A DNA stretch of 64,000 bases from Pseudoclavibacter sp. AY1H1 (GCF_002931055.1 NZ_PSXX01000012.1:1-64000); one strand, 5' to 3'; positions 44,482-53,276 are shown, counted from the first letter of the stretch. The notes: a model not told the origin generated them from the letters alone. Numbers and translations are program-made.

Positions 44482-44522
44482 GGATGAGGGGCGGGCCACG
44501 GTCCGCCCCTCATCCGTATTTT
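44482..44522 (+). terminator. Strong rho-independent terminator between rpmA and obgE
   Basis: GGATGAGGGGCGG (44482-44494) pairs perfectly with CCGCCCCTCATCC (44503-44515), followed by GTATTTTCA. It is one of the few U-tract terminators in the window and separates the abundant ribosomal transcript from obgE, 30 bp before its start; some read-through would feed obgE. Confidence 0.88.
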
Positions 44523-44551
44523 CACGACTTATCGTTCTACAGGAGCTCTTC

Positions 44552-46060
44552 ATGGCCACCTTCGTCGACCAGGTGACGCTGTATCTGCGCGCTGGAGAGG
44601 GTGGCAACGGCTGCGTCTCTGTCAAGCGCGAGAAGTTCAAGCCACTCGCCGGCCCCGACGGCGGTGATGGCGGCAACGGCGGCAGCATCACGTTCTACGC
44701 CGACCCGCAGGAGACGACGCTGCTGTCGTACCACCACAAGCCGCATCGCTCGAGCGACAAGGGCGGCTTCGGGATGGGCGATTGGCGCAACGGGTACACC
44801 GGGCAGCCGCTCGATCTGCCGGTTCCCATCGGAACGGTCGTCCGCGACGCGGACGGCGTCGAACTCGCTGACCTCTCCGAGCCCGGCATGCGCTACGTCG
44901 CTGCCGAAGGCGGACAGGGCGGTCTCGGCAACGCGTCGCTCGCCAACACGAAGCGCAAGGCGCCGGGCTTCGCTCTGCTCGGCACGCCAGGCGAGGAGCT
45001 GCAGGTGCAGCTCGAGCTCAAGATCGTCGCGGATGTGGCCTTCGTCGGCTACCCGTCCGCTGGCAAGTCGAGCCTCATCGCGGCGATGTCCGCGGCCAAG
45101 CCGAAGATCGCCGACTACCCCTTCACCACGCTCCACCCGAACCTCGGCGTCGTGCAGGCGGCCCAGTACCGCTACACGGTCGCCGACGTTCCCGGCCTCA
45201 TCGAGGGCGCGAGCGAGGGCAAGGGCCTCGGCCTCGACTTCCTGCGGCACGTCGAGCGGTGCTCCGCGCTGCTGCACGTGCTCGACTGCGGAACGCTCGA
45301 CCCGGGCCGCGACCCGATCAGCGACCTCGATGTCATCCTCGAGGAGCTCGGCAACTACCCGGTGCCGGAGGGGCAGACGCCGCTCCTGGAGCGCCCGCAG
45401 TTCGTCGCGCTCAACAAGATCGACCTGCACGATGGGCGTGAGCTCGCCGAATTCGTGCGCCCCGAGCTGGAGGAGCGCGGCTACCGTGTCTTCGAGATCT
45501 CGACGGTGAGCCACGAGGGTCTCAAGGAGCTCTCCTTCGCGCTCGGCGAGCTCATCGACCGCGACAGGGAGGCCAAGCTCGCCGAGCTGGCCATCAAGCC
45601 GCGCATCGTGCTGCGTCCGCGCCCCGTCGACGAGAAGCCGTTCGAGATCCGCGTCGAGGGTGGAACGCACGGAAACACGTACCGGATCCTCGGTGAGAAG
45701 CCGCAGCGTTGGGTCGCGCAGACGGACTTCGCGAACGACGAGGCCATCGGCTACCTCGCGGACCGCCTCAACAAGATCGGTGTCGAGGAAGCCCTCTTCA
45801 AGGCCGGTGCAGTCGCCGGTTCCGCCGTCATCATCGGGCCTGGCGCGCAGGGCATCGTCTTCGACTGGGAGCCGACGCTCACGAGCGCGGCAGAGCTCAC
45901 GGTCTCGCCGCGTGGCACGGACAGTCGCCTCGAGGAGAACAGCCGCACCACCACGCGTGAGCGGCGCGAGGGCTACTACGAGCGCATGGACGGCAAGGCC
46001 GCGGCGCGTGCCGAACTCGAGCGCGAGCGCGAGGGCGGCGTGTGGAAGGTCGACGAGTGA
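44552..46060 (+). CDS. obgE: GTPase ObgE/CgtA
   Basis: A 502-residue ribosome-associated GTPase involved in 50S maturation and growth control. The N-terminal Obg fold is glycine-rich (GGDGGNGGSI, EGGQGGLGNASLANTKRKAPGF); the G domain has P-loop GYPSAGKSS (about residue 166), switch DYPFTTLHPNLG, and DVPGLIEGA; the C-terminal OCT domain reads PVDEKPFEIRVEG. A charged tail ends WKVDE. It has a GGAGC-like ribosome binding site just after the rpmA terminator. Confidence 0.97.
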   Translation: MATFVDQVTLYLRAGEGGNGCVSVKREKFKPLAGPDGGDGGNGGSITFYADPQETTLLSYHHKPHRSSDKGGFGMGDWRNGYTGQPLDLPVPIGTVVRDADGVELADLSEPGMRYVAAEGGQGGLGNASLANTKRKAPGFALLGTPGEELQVQLELKIVADVAFVGYPSAGKSSLIAAMSAAKPKIADYPFTTLHPNLGVVQAAQYRYTVADVPGLIEGASEGKGLGLDFLRHVERCSALLHVLDCGTLDPGRDPISDLDVILEELGNYPVPEGQTPLLERPQFVALNKIDLHDGRELAEFVRPELEERGYRVFEISTVSHEGLKELSFALGELIDRDREAKLAELAIKPRIVLRPRPVDEKPFEIRVEGGTHGNTYRILGEKPQRWVAQTDFANDEAIGYLADRLNKIGVEEALFKAGAVAGSAVIIGPGAQGIVFDWEPTLTSAAELTVSPRGTDSRLEENSRTTTRERREGYYERMDGKAAARAELEREREGGVWKVDE

Positions 46061-46075
46061 CCTCGCGAACATTGG

Positions 46076-46081
46076 TAGGGT
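46076..46081 (+). promoter_or_regulatory. -10 hexamer TAGGGT, leaderless start
   Basis: TAGGGT is followed by 7 nt and the ATG at 46089, giving the small membrane protein and perhaps nadD their own promoter. Confidence 0.55.
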
Positions 46082-46088
46082 GGGACGC

Positions 46089-46358
46089 ATGATCGAGCTG
46101 ATTCCCGCTGCGCTTGCTGATGCCGTGCTGGCCCAATCCGTGCTGGCCGAAGAGGGGCACCACATCGTCAACGAGCTGGTGATGCCCCCGATCATGTTCG
46201 GTGTCGTCACGCTCGTCGCCTTCGTGGCCCTCATCGTCGTCACGTACGCGTTCCGCAACACGTGGCACAGCAACCCGGTCGACTCCAAGGTCGTTCCCTA
46301 CGAGCCGTTCAACCACGCTGGCGTCATCGAGTCCGGCTCGGAGCACTCGAAGCACTAG
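46089..46358 (+). CDS. Small membrane protein between obgE and nadD
   Basis: An 89-residue protein starting at ATG 46089 with a leaderless TAGGGT signal 7 nt upstream. It has one strong helix (about 35-57, [19 protein letters not shown]) preceded by a short hydrophobic/acidic segment, and a cytoplasmic tail [20 protein letters not shown]. It occupies the place where proB and proA lie in many other actinobacteria. Function unknown; it may be co-transcribed with nadD, which starts 20 bp later. Confidence 0.75.
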   Translation: MIELIPAALADAVLAQSVLAEEGHHIVNELVMPPIMFGVVTLVAFVALIVVTYAFRNTWHSNPVDSKVVPYEPFNHAGVIESGSEHSKH

Positions 46359-46378
46359 CGCGGAGACGCGCCCGCCTT

Positions 46379-47008
46379 ATGCCTCACACCGTCGAGCCTT
46401 CCCCCGTTCCCGAGCGCCGCAGAGTCGGCGTCATGGGTGGAACCTTCGACCCGATCCACCACGGGCACCTCGTGGCGGCGAGCGAGGCGGCGGCGCACTT
46501 CGATCTCGATGAGGTGCTCTTCGTGCCGACGGGGAAGCCGTCGCACAAGTCGCACGTCACCCCGGTCGAGCACCGCTACCTGATGACGGTCATCGCGACG
46601 GCCTCGAACCCCCGGTTCAAGGTGAGTCGTGTCGACGTCGACCGCGACGGCCCCACGTACACGATCGACACGCTGCGCGACGTCCAGCGACTCCGCCCGG
46701 ATGCAGACCTGTACTTCATCACGGGTGCGGATGCCATCGCGCAGATCCTCGGGTGGAAGAACTCGCTCGAGCTGTTCGAACTCGCCCAGTTCGTCGCGGT
46801 CTCGCGACCGGGGCACGAGATGCGCACCGACGGCATCCCCGCCGACAAGGTGACGGCGCTCAAGATCCCAGCCCTGGCGATCTCCTCGACGGACATCAGG
46901 GCGAGGGCCTACGAGGAGAAGCCGGTCTGGTACCTGGTGCCAGACGGTGTCGTGCAGTACATGGCCAAGCACAGGCTGTACACGGCAGAAGAGATTGATG
47001 CCATATGA
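46379..47008 (+). CDS. nadD: Nicotinate-nucleotide adenylyltransferase
   Basis: A 209-residue enzyme joining NaMN and ATP to NaAD in NAD synthesis. The HxGH nucleotidyl-transferase motif lies in [12 protein letters not shown] and the second ATP motif in [10 protein letters not shown]. The start at 46379 gives an N-terminal extension of about 17 residues; an internal ATG at 46433 would place it directly on the catalytic strand and is the alternative. Its stop overlaps the next gene by 4 bp. Confidence 0.95.
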   Translation: MPHTVEPSPVPERRRVGVMGGTFDPIHHGHLVAASEAAAHFDLDEVLFVPTGKPSHKSHVTPVEHRYLMTVIATASNPRFKVSRVDVDRDGPTYTIDTLRDVQRLRPDADLYFITGADAIAQILGWKNSLELFELAQFVAVSRPGHEMRTDGIPADKVTALKIPALAISSTDIRARAYEEKPVWYLVPDGVVQYMAKHRLYTAEEIDAI

Positions 47009-47844
47009 GTGACGCCCCACTGACTCGCCGCGAGCTTCGCGAGCTCGAACGTCGCCGCGAGAAGGGCGAGCAGCCAGAGCTCCCGACGATGGCGCCGACG
47101 GTCTCCGTGGAGGCCGGGGCGGGATTCGACGAAGCTGCTCCGGCCGCTCCTATCGTTCCAGCTGCTCCGGCCCCTCCTGCTGAATCGGCGCAGCTGGCGC
47201 AGCTCGCATCCGGCGTCGCGCTCGAGGCTCCGCTCCAGATCGACGGCCGCTCACCGACGCCGATCGACGTGACGGCGACGCTCGAGGCCACTGAGGCATC
47301 TGAGGCCCCGGACGTCGCTGAGGTCGAGGAGGTCGCTGAGGCCCCCGAGTTGCCCGGCGACTCGTTCAATCGGAGCCCGGCGGCCGTCGAGCAGGAGGCT
47401 CAGGAGGACGGCACGAGCGGCGACTACTTCCGACGCCTCGTCATGGCCAGCCACTCCACGGACGAGACGCCGACGGGCATGATCGTCATGCCGGAGATGA
47501 GCTCGCCCGATATCACCGGCGCCCTCAGCGGCGCGGGTGATCTCATGATCACGGGCAAGATGCAGGTCTCCCGCGAGCTCTCCAACTTCGGCACGCTGAC
47601 GACGGGGCTCGACTCGCCGGAGATCGACCACGCTGACGAGGGCGACGAGCAGCTGCACTCGAGGGCCGTCGAGGAGCACAGTCCGGTCGCGGCCAGCCGC
47701 GCGGTGCGCGAGCCTGGAATGCCGCTCGCACCCCGCCGTGGGCACGGCGTGCGGCTGTCGATCTGGGCGGTCGTGAGTGGCCTTGCCGTCGCTGTGGCTG
47801 GCGTTGTCGCAGTGATCCTGGGTATTGTTCAGGGTTGGTTCTGA
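47005..47844 (+). CDS. Hypothetical acidic protein with C-terminal membrane anchor
   Basis: A 279-residue protein between nadD and rsfS. The N-terminus is a charged helix ([22 protein letters not shown]), residues about 35-140 are Ala/Glu/Pro-rich and disordered, a central part contains [21 protein letters not shown], and one membrane helix lies at the end (about 250-278). It overlaps nadD by 4 bp (ATGA). The position is conserved in Microbacteriaceae-like genomes as far as I know, but no function is known. The predicted topology puts nearly the whole chain in the cytoplasm. Confidence 0.7.
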   Translation: MSDAPLTRRELRELERRREKGEQPELPTMAPTVSVEAGAGFDEAAPAAPIVPAAPAPPAESAQLAQLASGVALEAPLQIDGRSPTPIDVTATLEATEASEAPDVAEVEEVAEAPELPGDSFNRSPAAVEQEAQEDGTSGDYFRRLVMASHSTDETPTGMIVMPEMSSPDITGALSGAGDLMITGKMQVSRELSNFGTLTTGLDSPEIDHADEGDEQLHSRAVEEHSPVAASRAVREPGMPLAPRRGHGVRLSIWAVVSGLAVAVAGVVAVILGIVQGWF

Positions 47845-47914
47845 TCAGCTGGCGAGCGCATCGCCTCTCGGACACCACGTTGAGCTCATCTGGGCTCTCA
47901 ATGAAAGGGACCGA

Positions 47915-48319
47915 ATGACCGCGAGTACGCGAGCAATCGAACTGGCAGACATCGCAGCGAAGGCTGCCGACAAGAGACTCGGCTTCGACATCGTCGCCCT
48001 GGATGTCTCGAACAACATGCCGCTCACGGACATCTTCCTCCTCGTCTCCGGTCGCAACGAGCGCATGGTGCTCTCCATCGCCGATGAGATCGAAGACGCG
48101 ATGCGCGACATCGGGCAGCGCACGCTGCGCCGAGAGGGCCGTCGCGAGGGTCGCTGGGTGCTCCTCGACTTCAACGACATCGTCGTGCACGTCTTCCACG
48201 AGGAGGAGCGCACGTTCTACGGGCTCGAGCGACTGTGGAACGACGCACCCGTCGTGAAGCTCGATCTCGGCGAGGGCGACGCAGCCGCCGACCAGCCGAA
48301 CCAGGCCGAGCAGAGCTGA
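47915..48319 (+). CDS. rsfS: Ribosomal silencing factor RsfS
   Basis: A 134-residue RsfS (DUF143) protein that binds L14 and blocks subunit joining during starvation. The conserved segment FDIVALDVSNNMPLTDIFLLVSGRNERM and GRWVLLDFNDIVVHVF are present. The ATG at 47915 has AGGGA 5 nt upstream; the longer frame would overlap the previous gene. The nadD-rsfS neighbourhood is standard. Confidence 0.96.
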   Translation: MTASTRAIELADIAAKAADKRLGFDIVALDVSNNMPLTDIFLLVSGRNERMVLSIADEIEDAMRDIGQRTLRREGRREGRWVLLDFNDIVVHVFHEEERTFYGLERLWNDAPVVKLDLGEGDAAADQPNQAEQS

Positions 48320-48324
48320 GCGGC

Positions 48325-49110
48325 GTGACGCCCCGCAGGTCGAAGGGCGGATGGGCCTGGCTCATCCTCACCGGCTTGCTGGCGGGCTTCCTCTCGGGGC
48401 TCTTCGGGGTCGGCGGGGGCATCCTCATCGTGCCCGCACTCGTCTATCTGGTGCGGCTCGACACCCGCTTGGCCGCTGGCACCTCGCTGCTCGCCATCCT
48501 GCCGTCGGCGATCGTCGGGGTGGTGACGTACGCGGTCGGCGGCAACGTCGACCTTCTCCTGGCGGGGCTCCTGGCCGTCGGCGCGATCGCGGGTGCCCCG
48601 CTCGGGTCATGGCTGCTGGAGAAGATCTCGAAGCGCACGCTGCAGTGGGCGTTCATCGCGTTCATCGGCGTCGTCATCGTCTCGCTCTTCCTCGTCGTGC
48701 CGTCGAGGGACGCCGCAGTGCACATCGATCTGCTCGGCGGCGCGCTGCTGGTGTTCCTGGGCCTCTGCACGGGCGTGCTGTCCGGCCTGCTCGGCATCGG
48801 CGGGGGAGTCGTGGTCGTGCCGATGCTGGTCGTGCTCTTCGGCTCGAGCGACCTGCTCGCGAAGGGCAGCTCCCTGCTCATGATGATTCCGACGGCGCTG
48901 TCCGGCACGATCAGCAACCTGCGACGCAAGAACGTGGATGTGGGTGCCGGCCTCGCGGTCGGTGGCGCCGCCTGCCTCACGACGAGCCTCGGGGGCTTGA
49001 GCGCCGCCGCCATCTCGCCGTCGCTCGCGAATCTGCTCTTCGCGGCCTTCCTCGTCGTGATCGCGGTGCGCATGGGTGTGGATGCCTGGCCCCGTCGCAC
49101 CGCTCGGTAG
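48325..49110 (+). CDS. TSUP-family sulfite exporter TauE/SafE-like permease
   Basis: The GTG at 48325, 6 bp after rsfS, starts a 261-residue membrane protein of about eight helices. It shows the twofold repeat of TSUP proteins: GLLAGFLSGLFGVGGGILIVPAL near the start and LCTGVLSGLLGIGGGVVVVPML in the middle. TSUP proteins export small anions such as sulfite or organosulfur compounds; the substrate here is unknown. It probably shares the rsfS transcript. Confidence 0.9.
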   Translation: MTPRRSKGGWAWLILTGLLAGFLSGLFGVGGGILIVPALVYLVRLDTRLAAGTSLLAILPSAIVGVVTYAVGGNVDLLLAGLLAVGAIAGAPLGSWLLEKISKRTLQWAFIAFIGVVIVSLFLVVPSRDAAVHIDLLGGALLVFLGLCTGVLSGLLGIGGGVVVVPMLVVLFGSSDLLAKGSSLLMMIPTALSGTISNLRRKNVDVGAGLAVGGAACLTTSLGGLSAAAISPSLANLLFAAFLVVIAVRMGVDAWPRRTAR

Positions 49111-49133
49111 CGACACGCGCTGGCCGCCTCGAT

Positions 49134-49162
49134 TTGGTGCGTCCCAGCTTCTGAGCTATTAT
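49134..49162 (+). promoter_or_regulatory. Sigma-70-type promoter for tRNA-Ala
   Basis: -35 TTGGTG (49134-49139), 17-bp spacer, -10 TATTAT (49157-49162). The predicted start lies about 18 nt before the tRNA, leaving a short leader for RNase P to remove. This is the best canonical promoter in the window. Confidence 0.75.
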
Positions 49163-49186
49163 TTTCGAGTTCCCGGAAACGGGTGC

Positions 49187-49262
49187 GGGTCTGTGGCGCA
49201 GCTGGTAGCGCACCTGCATGGCATGCAGGGGGTCAGGGGTTCGAATCCCCTCAGATCCACCA
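49187..49262 (+). tRNA. tRNA-Ala (anticodon GGC)
   Basis: A 76-nt cloverleaf: acceptor GGGTCTG/CAGATCC with the G3-U70 wobble pair that defines tRNA-Ala, anticodon stem CCTGC/GCAGG with loop ATGGCAT (anticodon GGC, positions 49220-49222), T arm GGGGTTCGAATCCCC, discriminator A and encoded CCA (49260-49262). A strong promoter lies upstream and a strong terminator downstream. Confidence 0.98.
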
Positions 49263-49264
49263 CG

Positions 49265-49299
49265 AAGCCCCGGTCAGCTGAAGCTGACCGGGGCTTTTT
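49265..49299 (+). terminator. Rho-independent terminator of tRNA-Ala
   Basis: AAGCCCCGGTCAGCT (49265-49279) and AGCTGACCGGGGCTT (49282-49296) form a perfect 15-bp stem with a GA loop and run into a T-tract ending at 49299. A textbook terminator. Confidence 0.95.
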
Positions 49300-49347
49300 C
49301 GTCCGAGCTGCCGCTCGGTTCCCCGCGCGATGCGGGAGGATGTCCGC

Positions 49348-50100
49348 ATGGCGAGACGCATCATGGGCGACACTGCACGGGCCAACTGGAGCGCGCTCAT
49401 CGCGGTGCCGTTCGCAGCGGCCTTCTACCTGTTCGTGGCGAGACGCCTCGGCGTCGAGATCGGCGACACGGTTCGCTACCTCGTGAGCATCTTCATCGTG
49501 TTCTGGCCGCTGTTCGGAACGGTGTACCTGGTCTGGACGCACCTCGCCTATCGCAACGCGGACGCGGTGCAGCTGCGGGTCGCCTCGAGGCGAGAGCGCA
49601 TCACGAAGCGCCGCTGGTGGCATCGGCTCGTCGGCTACGGGGGAGCGACGGACTGGACGATGGCGGGCGCCATGGTCGCGGTCGCCCTCACGGTCGCTAT
49701 CGCGCAGGAACCCGCCTTCCGCGACCAGACCATCTTCGTGGTGCTCGGGCTCGCCACGGTCGCGGCCTCGTGGGCGCTCATGGTCTACGCGTTCGCGTTG
49801 GAGTACCTCCGCCTCGACGCGGTCCCTGATGCTGAGGCGGGACATGGGGGAGCGGACGAGCGCGAGCGGGATGCCGCGCGCCGGTCGCAGATCGTGTTCC
49901 CGTTCGAGGAGGAGCCTCGCTTCGGCGACTACCTGACGCTCGCGGTCCTGATGTCGACCATGGCGGCGACGGCGTCGGCTGAGATCACGTCACGCCGCGG
50001 CTGGCGCATCGCCCGGACCAACGTGGTGCTGGCGTTCGCGTTCAACTCGGTCATCGTCGCCATGATGGTCTCCGTGCTCTTCGGTGGGCTCACGACCTAG
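49348..50100 (+). CDS. DUF1345 integral membrane protein
   Basis: The ATG at 49348 has GGAGG 8 nt upstream; 250 residues with about five or six helices. The pattern RANWSALIAVPFAAAFYLFV, YLVSIFIVFWPLFGTVYLVWTH, and the C-terminal FGDYLTLAVLMSTMAATASAEITSRRGWRIARTNVVLAFAFNSVIVAM fits DUF1345, whose conserved C-terminal half carries a TxA-x2-S-x2-T core. Role unknown. It stands alone after the tRNA. Confidence 0.8.
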   Translation: MARRIMGDTARANWSALIAVPFAAAFYLFVARRLGVEIGDTVRYLVSIFIVFWPLFGTVYLVWTHLAYRNADAVQLRVASRRERITKRRWWHRLVGYGGATDWTMAGAMVAVALTVAIAQEPAFRDQTIFVVLGLATVAASWALMVYAFALEYLRLDAVPDAEAGHGGADERERDAARRSQIVFPFEEEPRFGDYLTLAVLMSTMAATASAEITSRRGWRIARTNVVLAFAFNSVIVAMMVSVLFGGLTT

Positions 50101-50136
50101 GGGGAGGTCAACGCGGGGAGGCTAACGTCGGGACGC

Positions 50137-50406
50137 TCAGCGCACGACGCGGAAGCCCTCGGTTCCCTTTGGGGTCCGCTCGGAGACGCGAGATGCGGTG
50201 ACTTCGGCATACGGGGGCCCTTTGCTCATCCACGCGAGGAGCGCATCCACCTGGTGCTCCTCTCCTTCGAGCTCGGCTTCGACCCGGCCGTCGTGGAGGT
50301 TGCGGACCCAGCCGCTCACACCCAGCCGCTGCGCCTCCTGCGCTGTGGTGAAGCGGTAGCCGACACCCTGGACAGTCCCGGCCACGATGACGTTGACTCT
50401 CCGCAT
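50137..50406 (-). CDS. acyP: Acylphosphatase
   Basis: An 89-residue enzyme hydrolysing carboxyl phosphates. Catalytic Arg lies in GTVQGVGYRF and catalytic Asn in GWVRNLHDG, with the usual family length. It lies 122 bp after the phosphopantetheinyl transferase gene on the same strand but is not coupled to it, so a role in the peptide cluster is unlikely. Confidence 0.95.
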   Translation of the reverse strand: MRRVNVIVAGTVQGVGYRFTTAQEAQRLGVSGWVRNLHDGRVEAELEGEEHQVDALLAWMSKGPPYAEVTASRVSERTPKGTEGFRVVR

Positions 50407-50528
50407 AGCCACATTGTGCTTTCCACGCCTGGAATCCGGGAAGATGCCGGCCCGTGTGGGGTGAGAAGCACAGCCTTTTCCCATCTGGTGGGCTCGGCCC
50501 ATCTGGCGGGCTCGGGGAGCTTCCGCGG

Positions 50529-51293
50529 TCAGGTCAGGTGCGAGAGCTCGCCCACGTCGTAGCCGGTGTTCGGGAGGCAGCCGAGCTCGGTCAGCAGCTC
50601 GGGCATGCTCCACAGCCGTACCTCCTGGGGGCGGGTGGTGGCGATCGATGCCGCCGCGCTGCCGCCGATCGCGAGTTGGCGCACACTCACGGAAGACGGA
50701 CCAGATGCGGGACTCGGCGCACCGTGGACGATGCGCCAGGAGGGGTGCCCATCGAGCGGATGCTCCTCGACGAGCAGCGAGGACGGCTCGTCTCGGAGGC
50801 CACGGCCGGAGACCTTCAGCGCGGCCTCCTTCGCCGTCCAGAGGGCGATGCGAGCGGCGACGCCCACCCGCTGCGTCGACGCGGGCATCCGCAGCCGCTC
50901 TGCTGGGTGCAGGGCGTACGCGTCGAACTCGGACCACAGCTGTGTCGGCACGGTCTCGATGTCGACGCCGATCGCGTCCGCCGGGTCGGCGATCGCGACG
51001 AGCACCCGGCCGTTCGTCGTCGAGGAGCTGAGCGAGAGGTCGCTGCTCGTCGGCTGCCCGTGGCGCCCGCCGCAGTCTGCGCAGCGGCGGTCGATGACGA
51101 GCTCGCCGGCCAGCTCGAGCGGGACCCCGCGGCCCCACGCCGCCAGCAGCCGGAGGGCGGCGCGCCCCGCCAGCGTGCGGCGACGCAGCTCCTCGGTGCT
51201 CCGAGCGCCGGCGGCGGCGAGGTCGTCGGCGCTCGCGCACTGCGACGCGGCGTCGAGGACCTCGTCGATGCCAGCGGCGAGCACGGCGATCAT
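50529..51293 (-). CDS. Sfp-type 4'-phosphopantetheinyl transferase
   Basis: A 254-residue enzyme that loads the phosphopantetheine arm of CoA onto carrier domains. Metal and CoA motifs GVDIETVP and WTAKEAALKVSGRGL are intact. The N-terminal RCADCGGRHGQP is the typical Cys-containing segment of this family. Its ATG overlaps the permease stop by 4 bp, placing it at the end of the NRPS operon. It should activate the three carrier domains of the NRPS at 53357-63790. Confidence 0.93.
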   Translation of the reverse strand: MIAVLAAGIDEVLDAASQCASADDLAAAGARSTEELRRRTLAGRAALRLLAAWGRGVPLELAGELVIDRRCADCGGRHGQPTSSDLSLSSSTTNGRVLVAIADPADAIGVDIETVPTQLWSEFDAYALHPAERLRMPASTQRVGVAARIALWTAKEAALKVSGRGLRDEPSSLLVEEHPLDGHPSWRIVHGAPSPASGPSSVSVRQLAIGGSAAASIATTRPQEVRLWSMPELLTELGCLPNTGYDVGELSHLT

Positions 51294-52090
51294 CGGCGGC
51301 TGATGCGGCGGTACTGCCACACGGCGATCGGCGCGAAGATCGCGATGATCGCGACGCTGCACAGGAACGCGTACAGGACGGCGTTCTCGGCGGGCCATCC
51401 TCCGGCAGCCGTGAAGCCGCTCGGGGCCGCGTTGCCGAAGAGCTCCCTGACGGCGCTTGCGACCGCCGTGACCGGGTTCCACTCCGCGAACGCGCGAAGG
51501 GGGCCGGGGAGCATGTCCGCTGAGACGAAGGCACCGGAGATGAAGCAGACGGGGAACAGCCACAGGAGGCCGAGGCTCTGCGCGACCTCGACGCTCTTTG
51601 CGGTGAGCGCGATGGTCGCGCCGATCCAGGAGGTCGCGAAGGCGAAGAGCAGCAGCAGCGCGAAAGCGGCGAGCACTTCGAGCGGGCCGGATTCGACGCG
51701 CCAGCCGATCGCGAGTCCGCACGTCAGGATCACGGCGATGGAGATGATGCTCGTGACGAGATCGGAGCTCGTCCGTCCGAGGATGACGCCGACGCGCGAC
51801 ATGGGGAGCGTGCGGAGCCGATCGATGAGGCCGGACTGCAGGTCCTTCGCGAGGTAGACGGCGGTGAACGAGGAGTTGAAGGTCAGGGTCTGGGCGAGAA
51901 TGCCGCCGATCAGGAACTGCCGGTAGTCGGCGCCGCCCAACGCGCCGCCGAAGACGAAGGCGAGGATGAGGACGAAGATGATGGGCTGCGCGATGCCGGT
52001 CACGAGGGCGCCAGGCGTGCGCTGCACGTTGAGCACGTTCCTGCGGGCGACGATGCTGCCGTCGCGGAAGGCCGCGGTGATTGCGCTCAT
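51290..52090 (-). CDS. ABC-2 type export permease (DrrB-like)
   Basis: A 266-residue membrane protein with six helices of the ABC-2 family: IIFVLILAFVFGGALGG, LTFNSSFTAVYLAKDLQSGLIDRLRTLPMSR (the conserved cytoplasmic loop), and FPVCFISGAFVSADMLPGPLRAFAEWNP. DrrB-like permeases export antibiotics, glycolipids or siderophores. It is coupled by 4-bp overlaps both to the ATPase and to the phosphopantetheinyl transferase gene. Confidence 0.9.
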   Translation of the reverse strand: MSAITAAFRDGSIVARRNVLNVQRTPGALVTGIAQPIIFVLILAFVFGGALGGADYRQFLIGGILAQTLTFNSSFTAVYLAKDLQSGLIDRLRTLPMSRVGVILGRTSSDLVTSIISIAVILTCGLAIGWRVESGPLEVLAAFALLLLFAFATSWIGATIALTAKSVEVAQSLGLLWLFPVCFISGAFVSADMLPGPLRAFAEWNPVTAVASAVRELFGNAAPSGFTAAGGWPAENAVLYAFLCSVAIIAIFAPIAVWQYRRISRR

Positions 52091-53070
52091 GCGGTGACCG
52101 CCTGTCGCTCGTCGTTGGTGTGCAGCTCGGCGGACGCATCGTCGGGTCGCTGCCCCGTGATCTGGAGGAAGACCTCGTCGAGGGTCGGCTGCCGCAGCGC
52201 CGCCTCGATCGTGCCGATCCCGGCCTCCGAGAGGCCGGCGAGCACGGCAGCGAGATCACGGCTGCCGTTCGGTGCCTTGGCGGTGATGCGCACGGCGCGG
52301 TCGTCGAGGGACGCCTCGCGTCCGACCGCGGCGACGATCTGGAGAGCCCTGTGGCCGTCCTCCGCCCGCTCGAGAACAAGATCGATCGCGGCTCCTCCTG
52401 CCCGCGCCTTGAGCGCCGACGCGGTGCCCTCTGCCACGATCCGGCCCGAGTCGATGACCGAGATGGCATCGGCCAGCTGGTCGGCCTCCTCCAGGTACTG
52501 GGTTGTCAGGAGCACCGTCGTGCCTGCCGTCGCGAGCGTCTGGATCGCATCCCAGGTATCGCGACGCCCGCGCGGGTCGAGTCCCGTCGTCGGCTCGTCG
52601 AGGATCACGACGGGCGGCCTGGCGACGATGGCGCCGGCAAGGTCGAGGCGGCGGCGCATGCCGCCCGAGTAGTCGCCCGCGCGCTTCTTGGGGTGCAGGT
52701 CGTCGAGGCGGAAGTCGCGGAGCAGCTCGTTCGCGCGTGCCTTCGCGTCTCGGCGCCGCATGCCGTAGAGCTGGCCGACCATCGTCAGGTTCTCGACTCC
52801 GGTGAGCTTCTCGTCGACGGCCGCGTACTGGCCGGAGACGCCGATGCTGCGGCGCACGTCCTGAGCCTCGCGCCGGACGGAGTGGCCGGCGACCTGCACG
52901 TCGCCGGCATCCGGGTCGAGGAGGGTCGTGACGACTCGGACGGTGGTGGTCTTGCCCGCCCCGTTCGGGCCGAGGAGTGCGTGGACGGAGCCTGCTGGGA
53001 TCTCGAGGTCGACGCCGTCGAGTGCGGTGAAGTCGCCGAAGCGCTTCCTGAGCCCGCGGATCGAGATCAC
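52087..53070 (-). CDS. ABC exporter ATPase (DrrA-like)
   Basis: A 327-residue ATPase with a GTG start at 53070 overlapping the MbtH stop. Walker A GPNGAGKTTT, signature YSGGMRRRLDLA, Walker B VVILDEPTTGLD, plus the C-terminal DrrA domain (about 230-327) containing LPTLDEVFLQITG-type sequence LRQPTLDEVFLQITGQ. With the permease it forms the likely exporter of the NRPS product or a self-resistance pump. Confidence 0.93.
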   Translation of the reverse strand: MISIRGLRKRFGDFTALDGVDLEIPAGSVHALLGPNGAGKTTTVRVVTTLLDPDAGDVQVAGHSVRREAQDVRRSIGVSGQYAAVDEKLTGVENLTMVGQLYGMRRRDAKARANELLRDFRLDDLHPKKRAGDYSGGMRRRLDLAGAIVARPPVVILDEPTTGLDPRGRRDTWDAIQTLATAGTTVLLTTQYLEEADQLADAISVIDSGRIVAEGTASALKARAGGAAIDLVLERAEDGHRALQIVAAVGREASLDDRAVRITAKAPNGSRDLAAVLAGLSEAGIGTIEAALRQPTLDEVFLQITGQRPDDASAELHTNDERQAVTA

Positions 53071-53276
53071 GAGACCGCCAGGTCGCGCTCGCGGACGGGC
53101 GTGATGTCTCGCCAGTTCTCGGTCACGTAGTCGAGGCAGGCCTGCTTGGGGGCTGGGCCGTAGACGACGACCCAGCCTGCGGGCACGTCGGCGAAGTCGG
53201 GCCAGAGGGAGTGCTGCTGCAGCTCGTTGACGAGGACTCGGAACTCTGCGGAGATGTCATCGAACGGATTGGTCAT
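53067..53276 (-). CDS. MbtH-like protein
   Basis: A 69-residue NRPS partner that binds adenylation domains and aids their folding or activity. Signature residues are all there: NPFDD at the start, HSLWPDFADVPAGW, and ACLDYVTENWRDITP. It lies 80 bp after the NRPS stop and overlaps the exporter ATPase gene by 4 bp. Confidence 0.97.
   Translation of the reverse strand: MTNPFDDISAEFRVLVNELQQHSLWPDFADVPAGWVVVYGPAPKQACLDYVTENWRDITPVRERDLAVS

Noticed and set aside
50137-50406. Acylphosphatase as part of the NRPS operon
   Set aside because: A 122-bp gap, no coupling, and a universal housekeeping function.
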